From Petrosia ficiformis (lineage: Eukaryota; Porifera; Demospongiae; Haplosclerida; Petrosiidae): a stretch of DNA of 64,000 nt. The position numbers were made by a program, and so were the translations under genes. Position 1 is the stretch's first letter. Each line of letters opens with the position of its first letter. The notes under the pieces were generated by a model. The model ran no database searches. It worked only from the letters and a program-made list of their open reading frames with translations, and had not been told where the DNA came from. Below are positions 11,091-23,300 of this stretch, one piece after another. The stretch lies in the NCBI GenBank assembly GCA_947044365.1, contig OX345636.1, forward strand, positions 19,446,548 through 19,510,547, written 5' to 3'.

Positions 11091-11504
11091 TGAAACACAA
11101 GTTATTCAATGGCACTACAGTAATTATTGCAGTATACACATATATGTACATAAAGTGTTTTTTTTTGTGTGTGTTAAAATTTTCATTCTAGCATTAGACT
11201 ACTAAAATACTTACCTCTTGTTTACAGGAAAACTTTCTGTTCTCTAGAAAGGTCCTTCAAACTTTGATTTTAGTCTTAAATTTCATATCTTCGTGAAACA
11301 ACATCCTAGAACCAACAAAGGGGAAAATCTTCAGTCCCCTCTGATCTTCCATGTGCTGAACCGTTCTATCACGGGAAAATCATGTGGAATAAATAATTAA
11401 CACAAGTACGTGGGCAAGTGTTGTTGCTATAATTATGGTGGGTACCGGGTATATATATATAAATTGAGGGGGTGTGGCTGGGACGAGACTAACCAAGATT
11501 TAGC
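11091..11504. promoter_or_regulatory. ITPA 5' flank with possible TATA element
   Basis: About 400 bases between the X element and the ITPA start codon. No other gene is seen. A TATATATATATAAA run lies at 11450-11464, about 40-55 bases before the ATG at 11505. That is close enough for a very short leader, but a TA repeat is common in this genome, so a working TATA box is uncertain. A GTGGGTACC/GGGTGTGGC-rich patch surrounds it. Confidence 0.35.
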
Positions 11505-14500
11505 ATGAGTGGAAGACGCGTGTTGACATTTGTTACTGCAAATCCCAGAAAGTTAGATGAGGTAGATTTAAAATGTTTATGACAGTGTCTATGCACATTT
11601 ACTTTGTTTAATATCTAGGTACGAAGTATAGTTGGAGATTGTATTCCATGGACTCTTCAATCCAAGGATTTGGACTGTAAGTTCAGATATTATAGATACA
11701 GCTCCTTATACTGGAGCACAATGTGACAATTGGGACCCTATGTTTGTATCATGTTGTGAACCTCACCTTGCAAAATGGAAGGTTGGGTCTGGTGACAACA
11801 TGAGTTGTGCAGTTGAAATTTACTCATTCAAAGTGTGAGGGCTGCTCTTAAGTTCACAAAGTGCACTTATATAATATTATAGTTTCCAGGCCCCCTCTTT
11901 TACAAGGGTCTGTTTCACAAGACTAATGTTGGTAGTCTCCATCCCAGATTGTAACCATAACTATTCTACTGATGAATGAGTGAAGATGTGAATGTTATAA
12001 ATGAAGTTTGAAGAGTGAGTGAACCAGCAAAAAATTAACAGTGGATTATTTAAAGTTGTGGTATATTGCAAAACATTGAATTTTAACAATTTTCTAAATT
12101 CTCTCACTAAACATACAGTGAATATTGCTATGTGTTTTCACTGATCAGTGTAACTGTCAAACGCAGTAAAGATTGAATGAAGTCACACACGTTAATGATA
12201 TTTTTAAAAAAACACAACTTTGCCAATATTGCCTCAAGCTTATTGTAAGTATGATGTAGGATTCATCAATAGGTTTCAAGATAGATCTCAGATTCCAGAG
12301 ATTTGGATGTCAAAAACGTCCATGTTAAAATCACTGCTGGTTTTGAAACTATAAAGTTTCAAGATCCTCTGCAGAGTGATTAACGAAAGATTTTTCTGAA
12401 ATATTTTTTTACAATAAATACGATTTGTGGATAGATGGATGAATAGATGAAAGGATGCATGGAGCATGGATGAATGAGCAACTTACAGAAACTAACTTCA
12501 AATTGATATAGCTGTTTGCTTGTTTGTCATTAATTAACCCTTTTGTGTCCTTATGTAAATGTAGTCAACAACGTTTTGACAATCATCAATACCCATAAAA
12601 TGGACATGATAACAATAATTATAGTAATGCATTTATATTGATACTACATTACTACTATTTTTTTTACTCTGATACCATGTAAATGAGACTAAAAGCTTTG
12701 CATTTATGAAAAAAATAGCTAAAACATCAAAGCTTTGTCAAAGATGCCATTTTGACTGGCATTCCCTTAACACTAAATCTCTTGCAATGGTTTACTAAGC
12801 TGAGCCATCTTGATACGTGCTTCGAAGTACAAAAAGAATGCACAGTTTTGCAAGAGCTCATTAAAAGTGCATAAGAGTTGCTTGTGAACACAAAGTTAAT
12901 TGTGGGCATCGATGTTCAAAATTAGTATAAGCTTAGAGTATGAATCTGTTGATGTCATGATCAATTCTTAGTCCAGAAATAATGACTCAAATACTCTTAT
13001 TGGGTATCTATTGATTACATGCAAACTCACTAGGCTGGGCTGGTTTATAATGTACTATTTTGTATTCCTCACATAGTACCAGAACTACAAGGAGAACCTA
13101 AAGACATAGCAAGAGAAAAGTGTAAACTGGCAGTCGATAAGGTAAGTTTTATACTTCAATCAAATCAGACACTTACCTAGAGTCATTACGGTTTTAAATG
13201 GAGGGAAGGTTTCAATTTTTCTACCAACAGTTTTCTTGACTTACTGATAAAGTATTTTAATTCCAAAATGGAAATGTAAGTGTTGTGGCGGCAGGACTCT
13301 TTTTACTACGTTATTTTCACAAGTTGGGGTTATAAATCCTCCTGGATGACCAGTAGTAATTTGTGTATTAGAGAGTATGGTAGTACTCTTAGAATGGCCC
13401 AGAAAAAATGGTCACCCTTACATTTCATTTGCAAGTGATGAGTTGAAATGTTGGTTAATATATACAAATAAGTACAAACCATTTGATATTAAGTGTTTTT
13501 GCAACTAAAAAGAGTTACAAGACCTAGCTAGATAGACAGCATGGTTAAGTAGAAAACTGCACTGCAAAACTGGTTAAATCTTTGTTATCATTATTGTAAT
13601 AACTTGACTATACTGGATTTTGCTTACAGATAATCAACAACTGCTTTAACTAATAAATAACCAGTATTTATACAAAAAAATAAAGAAACTTATAGAATAC
13701 ATGAGAACAGGTGCTGGACAGTTGTGGTGTATATATATGACAAGGACAGTATGACTATGTGATAACCAATTTACACCTAAAGTACAGAAATTAATTATTT
13801 AAGATATTTGAATAACAAGGTGATTAGTTCACTTAAAAGTCTGTTTACTTAGGTTGCCACAATTATTGATTTAGTTGTTTCAATTTGATTTAGTTGTTTC
13901 AAATGTTATCATGGAGGTTGATATGTAATATGGTGTTTAGATTTGTGTATCCTTATAATATGTTTTTACATGTTGTAAAAGCACCATCATTGATTCAAAT
14001 TGAATCAACTAACAGTGCTCTTCTCTCATTTTTGTGTATACACCGTATGTATGTTTTATCTTACAGATCAATGGGCCTGTGATTGTAGAAGACACTTGTT
14101 TGTGTTTCAATTCTCTCAATGGCCTTCCAGGTCCATACATGTGAGTGTTCATGTGCTGTTAATGGTAGTATTTACATTTTCATCATTTTTATTGTGCAGA
14201 AAATGGTTTTTGCTCAAATTAGGTCACGAAGGTAAGTATTCTATAATGTGTTCTGCCACCTGTTGTTTGTTCATTAATGTGGGTGGAGGGGTTGTTGGTG
14301 TAATTATTTTGTGTGTGTAATTGCTAATTTGTGCTTTTGATAACTTGAAAGAATGTACTTCAGCACCAAAACTGTTCATAAAAAAACATGTCAGCTGGTC
14401 TTTTGTGTGTTAGTAAGGATTTTGTTATTTAAACAATGAAGACTCAAAAACAGAAAGTTCTTCACCAGAGAGTTGTAATGTTGTCTGCTCTCCTAAAACA

Positions 14501-17413
14501 TATTACTCAAATGGACATCAATGGCACAAGAAATTTAGAATGTTGTACAGAAAAATTTTCCGGATTCAAACTGAGTAGATGAAATTTGATAAGCTTGTGT
14601 TATTTTGTTCATACATAAAGCTTGTACATTGACACACAAAATGATTACAGTAACCCTTCACTGCACTCCGCCTATGTGAGTGAGGGTTAATATTGAACAC
14701 TTTTGATCTCTGACCTACGTAATAGTGTGATTTATATCAAGATTGAAACTGTTTTTTAGTTACTCTAAACCCATTATAAAAAAGCATGTGGCTATTACAT
14801 GTAGTTAATTAAACTGCAACAGGCATCTACTTTAATTATTCATTATAATTATTCATTACAATAACTGAAGGTCAATAATAGGGACTGAAGTAAAGGCTTG
14901 CAATTTTTGATGTCTTATTTATACGTATTTGTACTGTTAGGCATGATAATTGTCCAACAACCTACAGTACTGATCAGTTCTAACTTTAGAGTGCATGCAA
15001 TGTGCACACACAAGTGTTTCTCAAGTGCAAATATTTTTGCAAGTTGCAGGAAGAAAGCAATGTGAGTGTTTGAAGATTCATACACACGTGCTCAAGAAAC
15101 ACATGCACACTCAATTACACAATTTTCCACTCATGTTAAGTCAGAACAGATCAGTACTGTAGGTTGCAGGTAGATCACATAGTCATTTATACAGAAACTG
15201 CTTTCAAACAAACTAGATTTGTATATGTAGGTAATTAATGTTTTTAAATAGTAACAATCCTGTAATTATACATGTATATGATTGACCAGTTGCTATTTAT
15301 AACAACCTCATCACTCAGGCTTCAGTTGTTATAAAAACAATATAACTCCTAACTGATGTGTAACTATTACATAAAATTGAGGTTTAAATAATTTCGTGTG
15401 ACTATTGTCCAAATATATATTTTTGTGATATTATTATAATTATTATACTTAGGATTGAACAAGATGTTGAGTGGATATGAGGATAAATCTGCTTATGCTT
15501 TATGCACATTTGCCTACTGCAGTGGACCTGAACAACCAGTTGAAACATTTGAAGGACGCACAAATGTATGTTCTTGCTGTAATTGTAGTATCATGTACTG
15601 TATTATTTGTGGTTTTACATGTTACAATGTGGCAAGTAATGCATGGTCACTTCCACCTTACTTGTGTATGTGATTTGGATGCATTCGTAGTTTAACAGTG
15701 TATATTCAAGCATTTTTTAACAAGACCACAAAACAAATTCGAAAAAAGAAATCTTTAAGTGACTCTCTACTTGTAGGATGTTGTGTTTAACTTGCTTTGT
15801 TCCCATTGCATGTAAGAGCAAGGAATTTCATTACAATATGATAGCATGGACATCTGGAGGCCCTCTTAAATATGAAAGTCAATGGAAAAAAAAACTGTGC
15901 CATTTATTGTATTTATCAGAACATAGTGAAACACTAAAACCAAAGAGCTTTATTGTAGTGCTTGAAGTGAGTAAATCTATTGAAGTTGAACGAAGTACTT
16001 TTTCTTATGTCAGTGTCTATAGAAGAGCAAAGGTTTATAGTTGAAGATATGGCTGGTTCACATAATGAGATTAATGACGCAAAGCCTAGCATTGCGTCTA
16101 TGTGTTGTATTGTAAACAAGATATGCTTCCATCAATGCCATGAAACGCAATGCAACACAAGGATACGATCTGATAATTCTGATTCAATCTTTGCATCAGC
16201 TGTGTTATGTTTCACCAATTTCAGAATATCGTAACAGAACAGACACAACGCAAGGCTTTGCATCATTATGTAAACTCAGCCTTACTGTCAAACGTTCTTC
16301 AGCAAATATAACAAAGAGAGATGTACTATAAGTGAACCCTTAGAGTGTTATTTAGTGCTTGTACTAAGGTAGTTCTTGAGGTATAAATGTTTCTTGTAGG
16401 TAAAAGAAAAGCCAACTGACTCATCACATTTATCTTCTACAAGGATTACTTCATTATCAATCAAACGTGGTCGTACTTAACACATGAAGTTATGCAGTAA
16501 AGCTCTTTGGCTCTAGTTTTTTGCTATGTTCTGCGAAATAGAATAAATGAAATAGTTTAGCCACCAAAGTTGAAACTTGTACATTTTCCATTGACTTCCA
16601 TAATAAAGAAAGGCTTCTGTATGTAATTAGACTAATCGTCATTCCAACCATACTTTGGCTTACATGCAACTGGCTATTATAATGCGAAAGAAAGACAGCC
16701 TGCATGGATGTACACCACACCCACACTCTGTTTTTAGTTTTGTTTAGTAGAATATTGTTTGTCCAAGCATCAGGATAGTGTTTCTCTAAAATAGTGATTT
16801 TCCATCTTTCTACTGTTTCACGCACCAAAAATCATGTAGTATGTGCATGTGCATACTCCTTTACCTCCCACACATAAGTATAAAGGCTGGGGACAATGAA
16901 CATGGATTACAATTGTACTTCATTAGACTAAATAACCAATTTGAACAGGAATTTACATTTGCTTTCGCTATACATATGTACCATTTCCTGAGCAAATATT
17001 TGACAAATGTTATATATACAACATTTAGCTAATTTCACTTCTGTAATATACAAACTATCAAACATTAATTAACAGTATTTGAAAGCTCCTTTCTGTAAAT
17101 TAGATCACTTGTGTATGATGTGTATCTCAATGTAACTTGTTGTCACAAATGCAAGACATATTCCAACACAAATTCTGTCATTACCTTATAGGGTAAAATT
17201 GTGCCTGCTAGAGGTCCAAATAAATTTGGATGGGATCCAATCTTTCAGCCTGATGGTTTTTCTGATACTTATGCAGAAATGAGTGAAACTACAAAAAACA
17301 GTATATCACATCGTTTCAAGGCACTCGACCTTCTAAAAACATTTCTTATCTCTTCAGATAGACCCAAGTCATCATCACCTCCTCCAAACAAGAAAAACAA
17401 AGTAGAACTGTAA
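11505..17413 (+). CDS. ITPA: Inosine triphosphate pyrophosphatase (ITPA), seven exons
   Basis: Exons: 11505-11561, 11619-11676, 13077-13141, 14067-14140, 14200-14231, 15453-15565, 17192-17413. All introns are GT-AG and the frame is kept throughout, giving 206 aa (human ITPA 194). ITPA hydrolyses ITP, dITP and XTP to the monophosphate plus pyrophosphate in the cytosol, keeping deaminated purines out of nucleic acids. Visible signatures: N-terminal strand [14 protein letters not shown] (family: T/S-GN-x-K, here Ala replaces Gly); [33 protein letters not shown] with the metal-binding acidic pair near residues 68-69; [27 protein letters not shown] and SHRFKAL near residues 146-177. A Ser/Pro/Lys tail extends beyond the human end. 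The long sixth intron contains repeat fragments. Identification is firm. Confidence 0.96.
14958..15166. repeat. MITE-like element with 28-bp terminal inverted repeats in ITPA intron 5
   Basis: CAACCTACAGTACTGATCAG at the left end recurs in reverse complement at the right end (CAGATCAGTACTGTAGGTTG), with the match extending to about 28 bases and few mismatches. The 209-bp body has no ORF and contains smaller internal inverted words (AAGTGTTTCTCAAG... and ...CACGTGCTCAAGAAACAC). It is compatible with a small non-autonomous DNA transposon. I see no clear target duplication. Confidence 0.7.
15775..16830. repeat. Inverted pair of related repeat copies in ITPA intron 6
   Basis: Plus-strand 15870-15955 and the reverse complement of about 16490-16620 are homologous: both translate to a block of the form W-(K/S)-x3...L-F/Y-x-L/S-E-H-S-x-x-L-x-PKSF. 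They are diverged by roughly a quarter by eye. The block does not match a domain I recognise. Between them, around 16075-16260, is a shorter inverted pair (ACGCAAAGCCTAGCATTGCG... and ...CACAACGCAAGGCTTTGCA). It looks like a foldback or partly palindromic transposon remnant lying wholly inside the intron. Confidence 0.5.
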
Positions 17414-17660
17414 AATTATGTTACCTTTCTTTACCAGATATGTTTATATTTATGTATAATTATTACAATTACAAAAATTAACATTGTCTGCACAAAGCCC
17501 TCACATGATCATGATAACAAGTACATGGAATGACCCATTACATGTGGTTTTTAACTTTTTACCATACCACAGTGCACTCACTACTTTAATGTTGATAGGC
17601 TTCAAGTACTGACAAGTAGTGCCATGCTAGGCATGATCTTCTAACAGTGTAAACTGTCTG
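17414..17660. other. ITPA 3' flank, no gene seen
   Basis: AT-rich sequence directly after the ITPA stop codon. No coding signal is seen up to the retroelement remnant. A 3' UTR for ITPA is expected here, but no unambiguous AATAAA lies close to the stop codon. Confidence 0.35.
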
Positions 17661-17689
17661 TTATTGTCTTACTTTTTTACATGCAAAGT

Positions 17690-18420
17690 CTGGATGTTTC
17701 TCCATGGAATGATCAACTGGGGGCCAGGGACCTCTAGTCCTCCGCTCCTTAAATTACTGTCCTCTGCAGAATTATCACCAGCATACACTCAAATGTATAT
17801 CAGATCCTATTTTGAGGCAGTACTATTGTTTATGGACATGTTGGCCAGATCATGATGTGGACAAATATGGAGAGACCATACTTTGTTAGATGACACAAAC
17901 TTACAGTGGAAGGAAATTGCATGTTGTGAATGAGGGGAAATACACACATTCAGCTTGCACCGCCAAATATTGAGATCAATTTTGTGGAAATTGTGTCATG
18001 TCAAGACAGTCATGATAAACCTGTCATGTCATTGTTACATCCATGGTCATGGGTGGATTGTCCTTGGAGGAGAGTTCACATAGATTTTTGGGACCTTTCC
18101 TTTGTCATTGTGGATGTACATGAACAAATCATTGAATGTCAACTACTATACTAGTGAGAAACCATTGAAGTACTGAAAATATTATTTTCGTCATGCCTGA
18201 GCAACTTGTTTCAGAATTTGGCCCACCTAATGAGTACGCTGAATTTATAATAATAGGACCAGTATCCTTACAAAGTTAATAAAATTAATGACCACATTTG
18301 GAGACATCATGCTGATCAACTAATTGATCAAAGTGCTGTTACTAGAGGTGAAGATGAACAGTCAAATAATGTTATATACACAACTAATTCAAATGACAGA
18401 TTGATACCAAATAAGAATAG
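17690..18420 (+). mobile_element. Decayed Ty3/gypsy-type integrase remnant
   Basis: Frames broken by stops and shifts read, in order: a Cys-containing stretch ending PPNIEINFVE; SLLHPWSWVDCPWRRVHIDF followed by VIVDVHEQIIE (family: LHPW-W-....W-R-vHiDFaGP....lVvvDa.SkWiE, first catalytic Asp retained in HIDF); then MPEQLVSEFGPPNEYAEF (family: lPeqlVSDNGpqF.seEF, where the second catalytic Asp is replaced by Glu and N is missing); then PYKVNKIND..WRRHADQL, the chromo-side tail. Order and spacing make the identification sound, but the copy is dead. No LTRs were recognised. Confidence 0.75.
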
Positions 18421-18502
18421 TACAGAGGGCATTTCACAGATTTTGTTATCCTTGCAGATTATATACCATTCTGTTTTTTCTCATTCTCTAATCTTGAAGA
18501 AT

Positions 18503-18690
18503 AATAAAAAACATTTTCAATAAAATGAAAGATGTAGGGAAGTTAAAACCCAAAAAGCATGTGAACAAGGTTGGGATGCTAACATAGGACCCCAAATTAA
18601 TCAAACCACTTCCATATAACCCTACATAAGTACTTGCACCACTATAAAGCAAAATACAAAAAGCTGTACTTATAAATGCATTAAAATTTG
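18503..18690. mobile_element. Foldback element F, half copy
   Basis: Starts near CATTTTCAATAAAATGAAAG, then AAACCCAAAAAGCATGTGAA, GGTTGGGATGCTAACATAGG and CAAACCACTTCCATATAACC, then a central word with ATAAAGCAAAATACAAAAAG. This is one arm plus centre of the palindromic element seen complete at 19198-19400 and 63605-63855. The second arm is missing here. Confidence 0.75.
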
Positions 18691-18975
18691 TTCATCAACA
18701 AAGGTGAGTCTTTTTCAATTATTTATGCATTAACATTCCCTTTCACTTACAGATGATGCCTATTCTCTATTTCACTTTAATACAGCACTGTCTGCAGCCC
18801 TAGTGTCAGTCACTGTGTCAACCATTCAGTATTCCAATGTATATAATATTATTATACAATGGCTTTAATATTAATAACTATTATATTCATTATTAATAAG
18901 AATGTATTTGCTTTTCACTATGCTTCCAATGCAACAAGCACTTTCTCCTTTTCAGCTTTCATGTTCCAAGTATAC

Positions 18976-19089
18976 AAATGCGCATGCGTAGTTAAATTTC
19001 ACGTGGCTCAATTAATGAATATACTTATGAAAATGGCGTCCAATTCGAGATCCAAACTTTGTAGTCGTTGGGACTCTCTTCTTTCATAG
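18976..19089 (+). promoter_or_regulatory. Orphan promoter-like patch with NRF-1-type palindrome and short ORF
   Basis: TGCGCATGCGTA at 18979-18990 is close to the NRF-1 palindrome, followed by CACGTG at about 19002-19007. A start codon at 19033 opens an 18-codon ORF (MASNSRSKLCSRWDSLLS, stop at 19087-19089). The composition is less AT-rich than its surroundings. This may be the first exon of a gene whose other exons I cannot find, or a decayed promoter. The ORF alone proves nothing. Confidence 0.3.
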
Positions 19090-19197
19090 TATCTGAATAT
19101 ATCATCTCGATATTTGTAGACCAGTGCTAGTATCATTGTGATAATTCAACAAACAAAAAAAATGATTTGTCTGGAAAATAATAATAATATTATTAAG

Positions 19198-19400
19198 AAA
19201 GATGTCAAATCCCAAAAAGCATCTGAACAAGGTTAATTAAGTGGGACCCAAAATTAAACAAACCACTTCTATATAACCCTACATAAGTACAGCTCTTTGT
19301 ATTTTGCTTTATAAGTACTTACTATGTAGGGTTATATGAAAGTGGTTTGTTTAATTTTGGGTCCCACTTAATTAACCTTGTTCGGATGCTTTTTGGGGGG
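19198..19400. mobile_element. Foldback element F, complete palindrome
   Basis: Left arm from 19200 (ATGTCAAATCCCAAAAAGCA, then GGTTAATTAAGTGGGACCCA, then CAAACCACTTCTATATAACC) is mirrored by the right arm ending at 19400. Arms are about 85 bp and nearly identical; the centre carries the CTTTGTATTTTGCTTTATA word. A run of about 17 G follows at 19396-19412. There is no ORF. It is a non-autonomous foldback or MITE, related to 18503 and 63605. Confidence 0.85.
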
Positions 19401-19412
19401 GGGGGGGGGGAA

Positions 19413-20252
19413 ATAATAATAATATGAAGATTTTGCCAGTTTTTCTAAATGAAATCGTTGTCAATTTTATTTCTCTAGGTTTTGAGTATTACACTAAAAA
19501 CAATCATCTAACAATGCGAGTTAATTGTCTGTTGATTTATTCTTTGACACCTGAAGTGTCGTCAGGATCCAACAATCATGACCAATAGCACAAGACATTA
19601 AATTAAAACTGTCATATGTCTGAACTACACGTTTACTTATATCAGTCTCTTTTCATTCCGAGTCTATTGTACCTCCTTCAGAACTTTAACAATTTTGGCT
19701 ATTGCAAGGCTACCATAACCCACCATCCTGCCCACCTAAATGTAATATGTTTCACTCTGCTATAGAAAACCCTCCACATTATTCCATTATTTTTAAAGTT
19801 GAAAATATATATAGTAACTAAACATCATGCAACCCTTACAACAATACTTCCTAGAATGCATTGTGTAATGCAAACACTGATTGCACCCAGAAACCTTAGA
19901 ATAAATAGCACATGGACATAATTATTTTTGTCGGACAAGAAAAAGCAACTACACGGTATTTCTGAACCAGTAGTGCAAATCCCAAAGTCCTTTTGATTTA
20001 CCTTACTCCTGTCTAGTGTGTGTTAAACTGAAACAACACTCAAAGCCCACTCAGTAGCAGGGCAGTAAGTCCCCTCTTCTCTGTACTGCAATATGCCACC
20101 AGAGAAGTCTGAGCAGGTCAGACAGGCAGAAGAGACAGACTGCAATTTGTGTTTTCTTTGTTTTAAGGTAGAAAACATCAACAAAAAACTACCCACAAAC
20201 GTAGGGTTAGGGTTGGAATTGTAGCAGCTGTCAATAATTAGCGCATGACATT
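19413..20252. other. Non-coding stretch upstream of gene A
   Basis: AT-rich with no exon signature I can support. A short minus-strand ORF at 20023-20256 has no recognisable motif and overlaps the promoter region of gene A, so I treat it as chance. Confidence 0.4.
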
Positions 20253-20395
20253 GCACGCATGCGCATATGTACGTAGCGCATGCGTGAGTTCACGATCACG
20301 TTGAGGGCTAGGGCGTTTCTCAAAATTTTGATTCGCTATATTAGAATATGTGGTTATTAATTAACTGTTAATAAGAAAGGTGTGGTTTGGTAATA
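20253..20395 (+). promoter_or_regulatory. Probable promoter of gene A with two NRF-1-like sites
   Basis: GCACGCATGCGCAT at 20253-20266 and GCGCATGCGT at 20276-20285 are two NRF-1-type palindromic words within 35 bases, followed by a GC-richer patch with CACGTTGAGGG. The first coding ATG of gene A is about 110 bases downstream. NRF-1 sites are known animal core-promoter elements; use here is inferred. The same palindrome occurs before the small gene at 28640. Confidence 0.5.
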
Positions 20396-23300
20396 ATGGA
20401 TGGAGAACTGCAATGTGGATTGAACAAACTCTATCAAGTAAGTTCCCATGTACGCTGTAAATTATATACAATAAATATAATTATACTTTATGTGATTGTG
20501 CCATTTCATGATTCATGTATTATATATATATAATTATATACATCATATGGCCGTATCTATTGACACCAACAAATCAACGGCACATCATTGGCTCAAAAAG
20601 CTTCTTATTTGGCACAGGACAGTTCTCTCTTTGGGCCAGATGGTGCAGTTAATTATGATTATATTGTCATAAACAGCATTAACACTTTGTTAATTGGCTC
20701 AAGATGTATTCCAAATGACACACTCACACTAGCCATTTTTGAGCCAATTTGGCCATGCTTCAAAACATATCAAAAACTCTGCAATACAAGCAACTATGTT
20801 AAAGTGACTTGATGTCATCACTGTGAACTTGTTAATGCTATTCATATGCGGGAATGTAAACCCATGATGACATAGAGGGATGGAGACTGTGAGTTTGTAA
20901 GGTGAACCACTGTTGATGGTTAGTTCACTTAGTTGCGGGTGGAAGAGTTAAATTAACTTAATGGAAATAGCTCAGTCAGTGAATCATGTAACCTGTTCAT
21001 TACCAGGAATATGCCTGTTTCTATTTATCAGATGCTGATTTTAAGAGATGAATTACCTGCAAGATCTCCATGTCATCAAAGATCAGTCTCACAGATAATA
21101 TTTCCAGATAAAGTTTCACACTGTAAAAGTGAAGAAAGTAACTGGATATCTGAATGTGTAAGCTCCTTTTTGTATTAAAATATTCTATGTTGGTACTGTA
21201 TATATTATTTTAGGACTGTATTAAAAGTTTAGTCAACCTCCATGCTACCTTTTATTGTTTTTTAACTTTTCTCCCTATTCTGTCTGAAATGCCATTTTTA
21301 ATTTCTTCCATATTGCTGGTTGCAATTTCGAGTATTTTTAGCATGAAATACATTCTTCTACTATAAAAAAATGGTTTGATACATGTTTTGTTCTTGAGTT
21401 ATTGCATATATGCGTTATTGGATTTTTTTTAAAGTATGCTGTCACAGTGCAGTCTATTAATAACCTGCATGTCAATTTTGTCTGAAAGCACTGTATAACT
21501 GATTATGTGATGCTTCCTTTACAATATTCATCATGACCAAACTTGGACTTGGATTACTTTTATCGCGAAATCATATGTACATGTAGGTTGTTAGATAGAC
21601 AGTGGTTATAACAATTATCATATCTAATTGTTAGTACTATGTTTAAATAAGCAATCACTTGATGTAGTGTAATTATGAATATTAAGTAGTCATTGTGAAG
21701 TAGTAAAAAAGATCTATAGCACCTTACAAACAAGCATTATCAACTGTTATTCATCCAATAACTGTGATGTTCCTGTGAAATTAATGTTGACAAGTTGTGA
21801 TGATGTTTATGTACATGTAATTTATCATATTTTTTATTAATTATACATGTATGTGTTTAAAAATTTCATTCAGATTTCTCTGAATGATGTCTACAACTTG
21901 TTAGATGTGGTTTTGAAAGAAAGATTCAGTCTACAGCAACAAGTATCAGAACTCAATAGTATGGTAGAGGTGGCTAGACGAGAGAGGATTATGGCAATTG
22001 ATGAAAGAGATAAACTTCTTCATCAGTGAGTTCAGTGCTGTCTATTATATACAAAGTAATTGTGTCTTGTAAAAATAAGAGTATTAGTGATGTATAGTGG
22101 TATTGGAATTTGATCACTAATTGTAGTGATGATTTTCAGTTTATGGTAAATTAAGTTGAGCACAACCAGGCAAGAAGCAGTAACAACTGTTTTATTTCAT
22201 ATTTTATAGTTATACACCTTCCTGAAAACATTGGCTAGCTGTTTCTTCACTTCTGTCTTTAGTATAAAACAGTTAAATTGTATGTTGGTTTGTCTTTTTT
22301 CCTTGAATTTCTATGTAATACTTCAATGAAATTTACCAGGAAAACCCCTTTGCACTTGTAGTGTGCGTGTGTCCTTTTCTTTGAACTGGTCTATTTACTA
22401 GTTATTATTATTATATTATACAATTTTTTCCATCTAATGTTCCTTCAGTTTAAATCTTGGAGCAGTACAATGTGTCAATGTACATGTATGTATGAAACAG
22501 TGAGGAGAAAGTTAACAATTATTTCTCCTTCTCACTTTATTATTTATTCAAGACAATAAAAGAAAATTGTGAAATTTGAAGTAAAATGTTTTATTTTACT
22601 TCTGCTCAAACTGGCTAGTGAACAACAGCTATTTATTTATATTCATTAGGCAGCACTTAATCAAACTATCAGCAGAGAGGAGTGAAGCAACACTACGTTT
22701 GATGGAAGGAGAGAAAGTGAAGTTGTTAAAGAGATGTAAGGAGTTAGAACATGAAAATTCTTCCCTGAAACTGTCCAGCAGTACAGCTATTGACCAATGG
22801 AGTAAGGTATGAAACTCCCATATCACTCATTATAGTTCCAGTGTACAAATCCAAAGTTAAGAAGTCAAGATTCAAACCTGGTAATTTTCATCATATTTCT
22901 GTTGGTAGATTAAGGAAGAGACTGATCACTTGAGATTGGAACTTAAATGTATTAAGGAACAAAGAGATGAACTGGTAACCATCACTGAATCACTAGAACA
23001 TCATGTGAAAGAACAAGATAGATGTCAACACAAGCCTCAAGTAAACATAGACAAGTGCTCCTCAGTTCTACAGCGGCTTGATAAAGTAGCTCATTCACTC
23101 AAAGCTGAGAATGAAGTGCTGGGTGGACAGGTCAGAATATATGAGTTATGTACCTTGAAGTGTGACTTATGTACAGTGTTAGCCCCAGGTTTACATCCCT
23201 AGGTGTCTGGTCTTAATTCATCAGTTCATTAATATGAAATGTAAAGTGTAACAATCATATTCTACTCCAGCTAAGGAAAATTGGATTTCCAGATAGCCTG

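Larger units (their letters stand above)
4970..11100. mobile_element. Composite of inverted and nested DNA transposons, families X and Y
   Basis: This block contains two copies of one transposon family (X) in opposite orientations and one copy of another (Y) inside the first. Two arms form an inverted repeat: 4975-5762 (minus sense) and 9460-10766 (plus sense, with a 515-bp insertion at 10190-10704). Compared by eye over about 170 bases they differ at about three positions. The 3.7-kb centre (5763-9459) holds the N-terminal half of the minus X copy, element Y, and the N-terminal zinc region of the plus X copy. All coding segments carry stops or frameshifts, so no copy looks active. Confidence 0.7.

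Noticed and set aside
11632..11838. 68-codon ORF starting inside ITPA exon 2
   Set aside because: It reads exon 2 out of frame and then intron; the ITPA frame across the GTAAGT donor is clearly better.
13894..14320. 62- and 106-codon plus ORFs
   Set aside because: They only run through ITPA exons 4 and 5 in the wrong frame or into introns.
20023..20256. 77-codon minus-strand ORF upstream of gene A
   Set aside because: No motif, no splice context, and it overlaps the promoter-like region of gene A.
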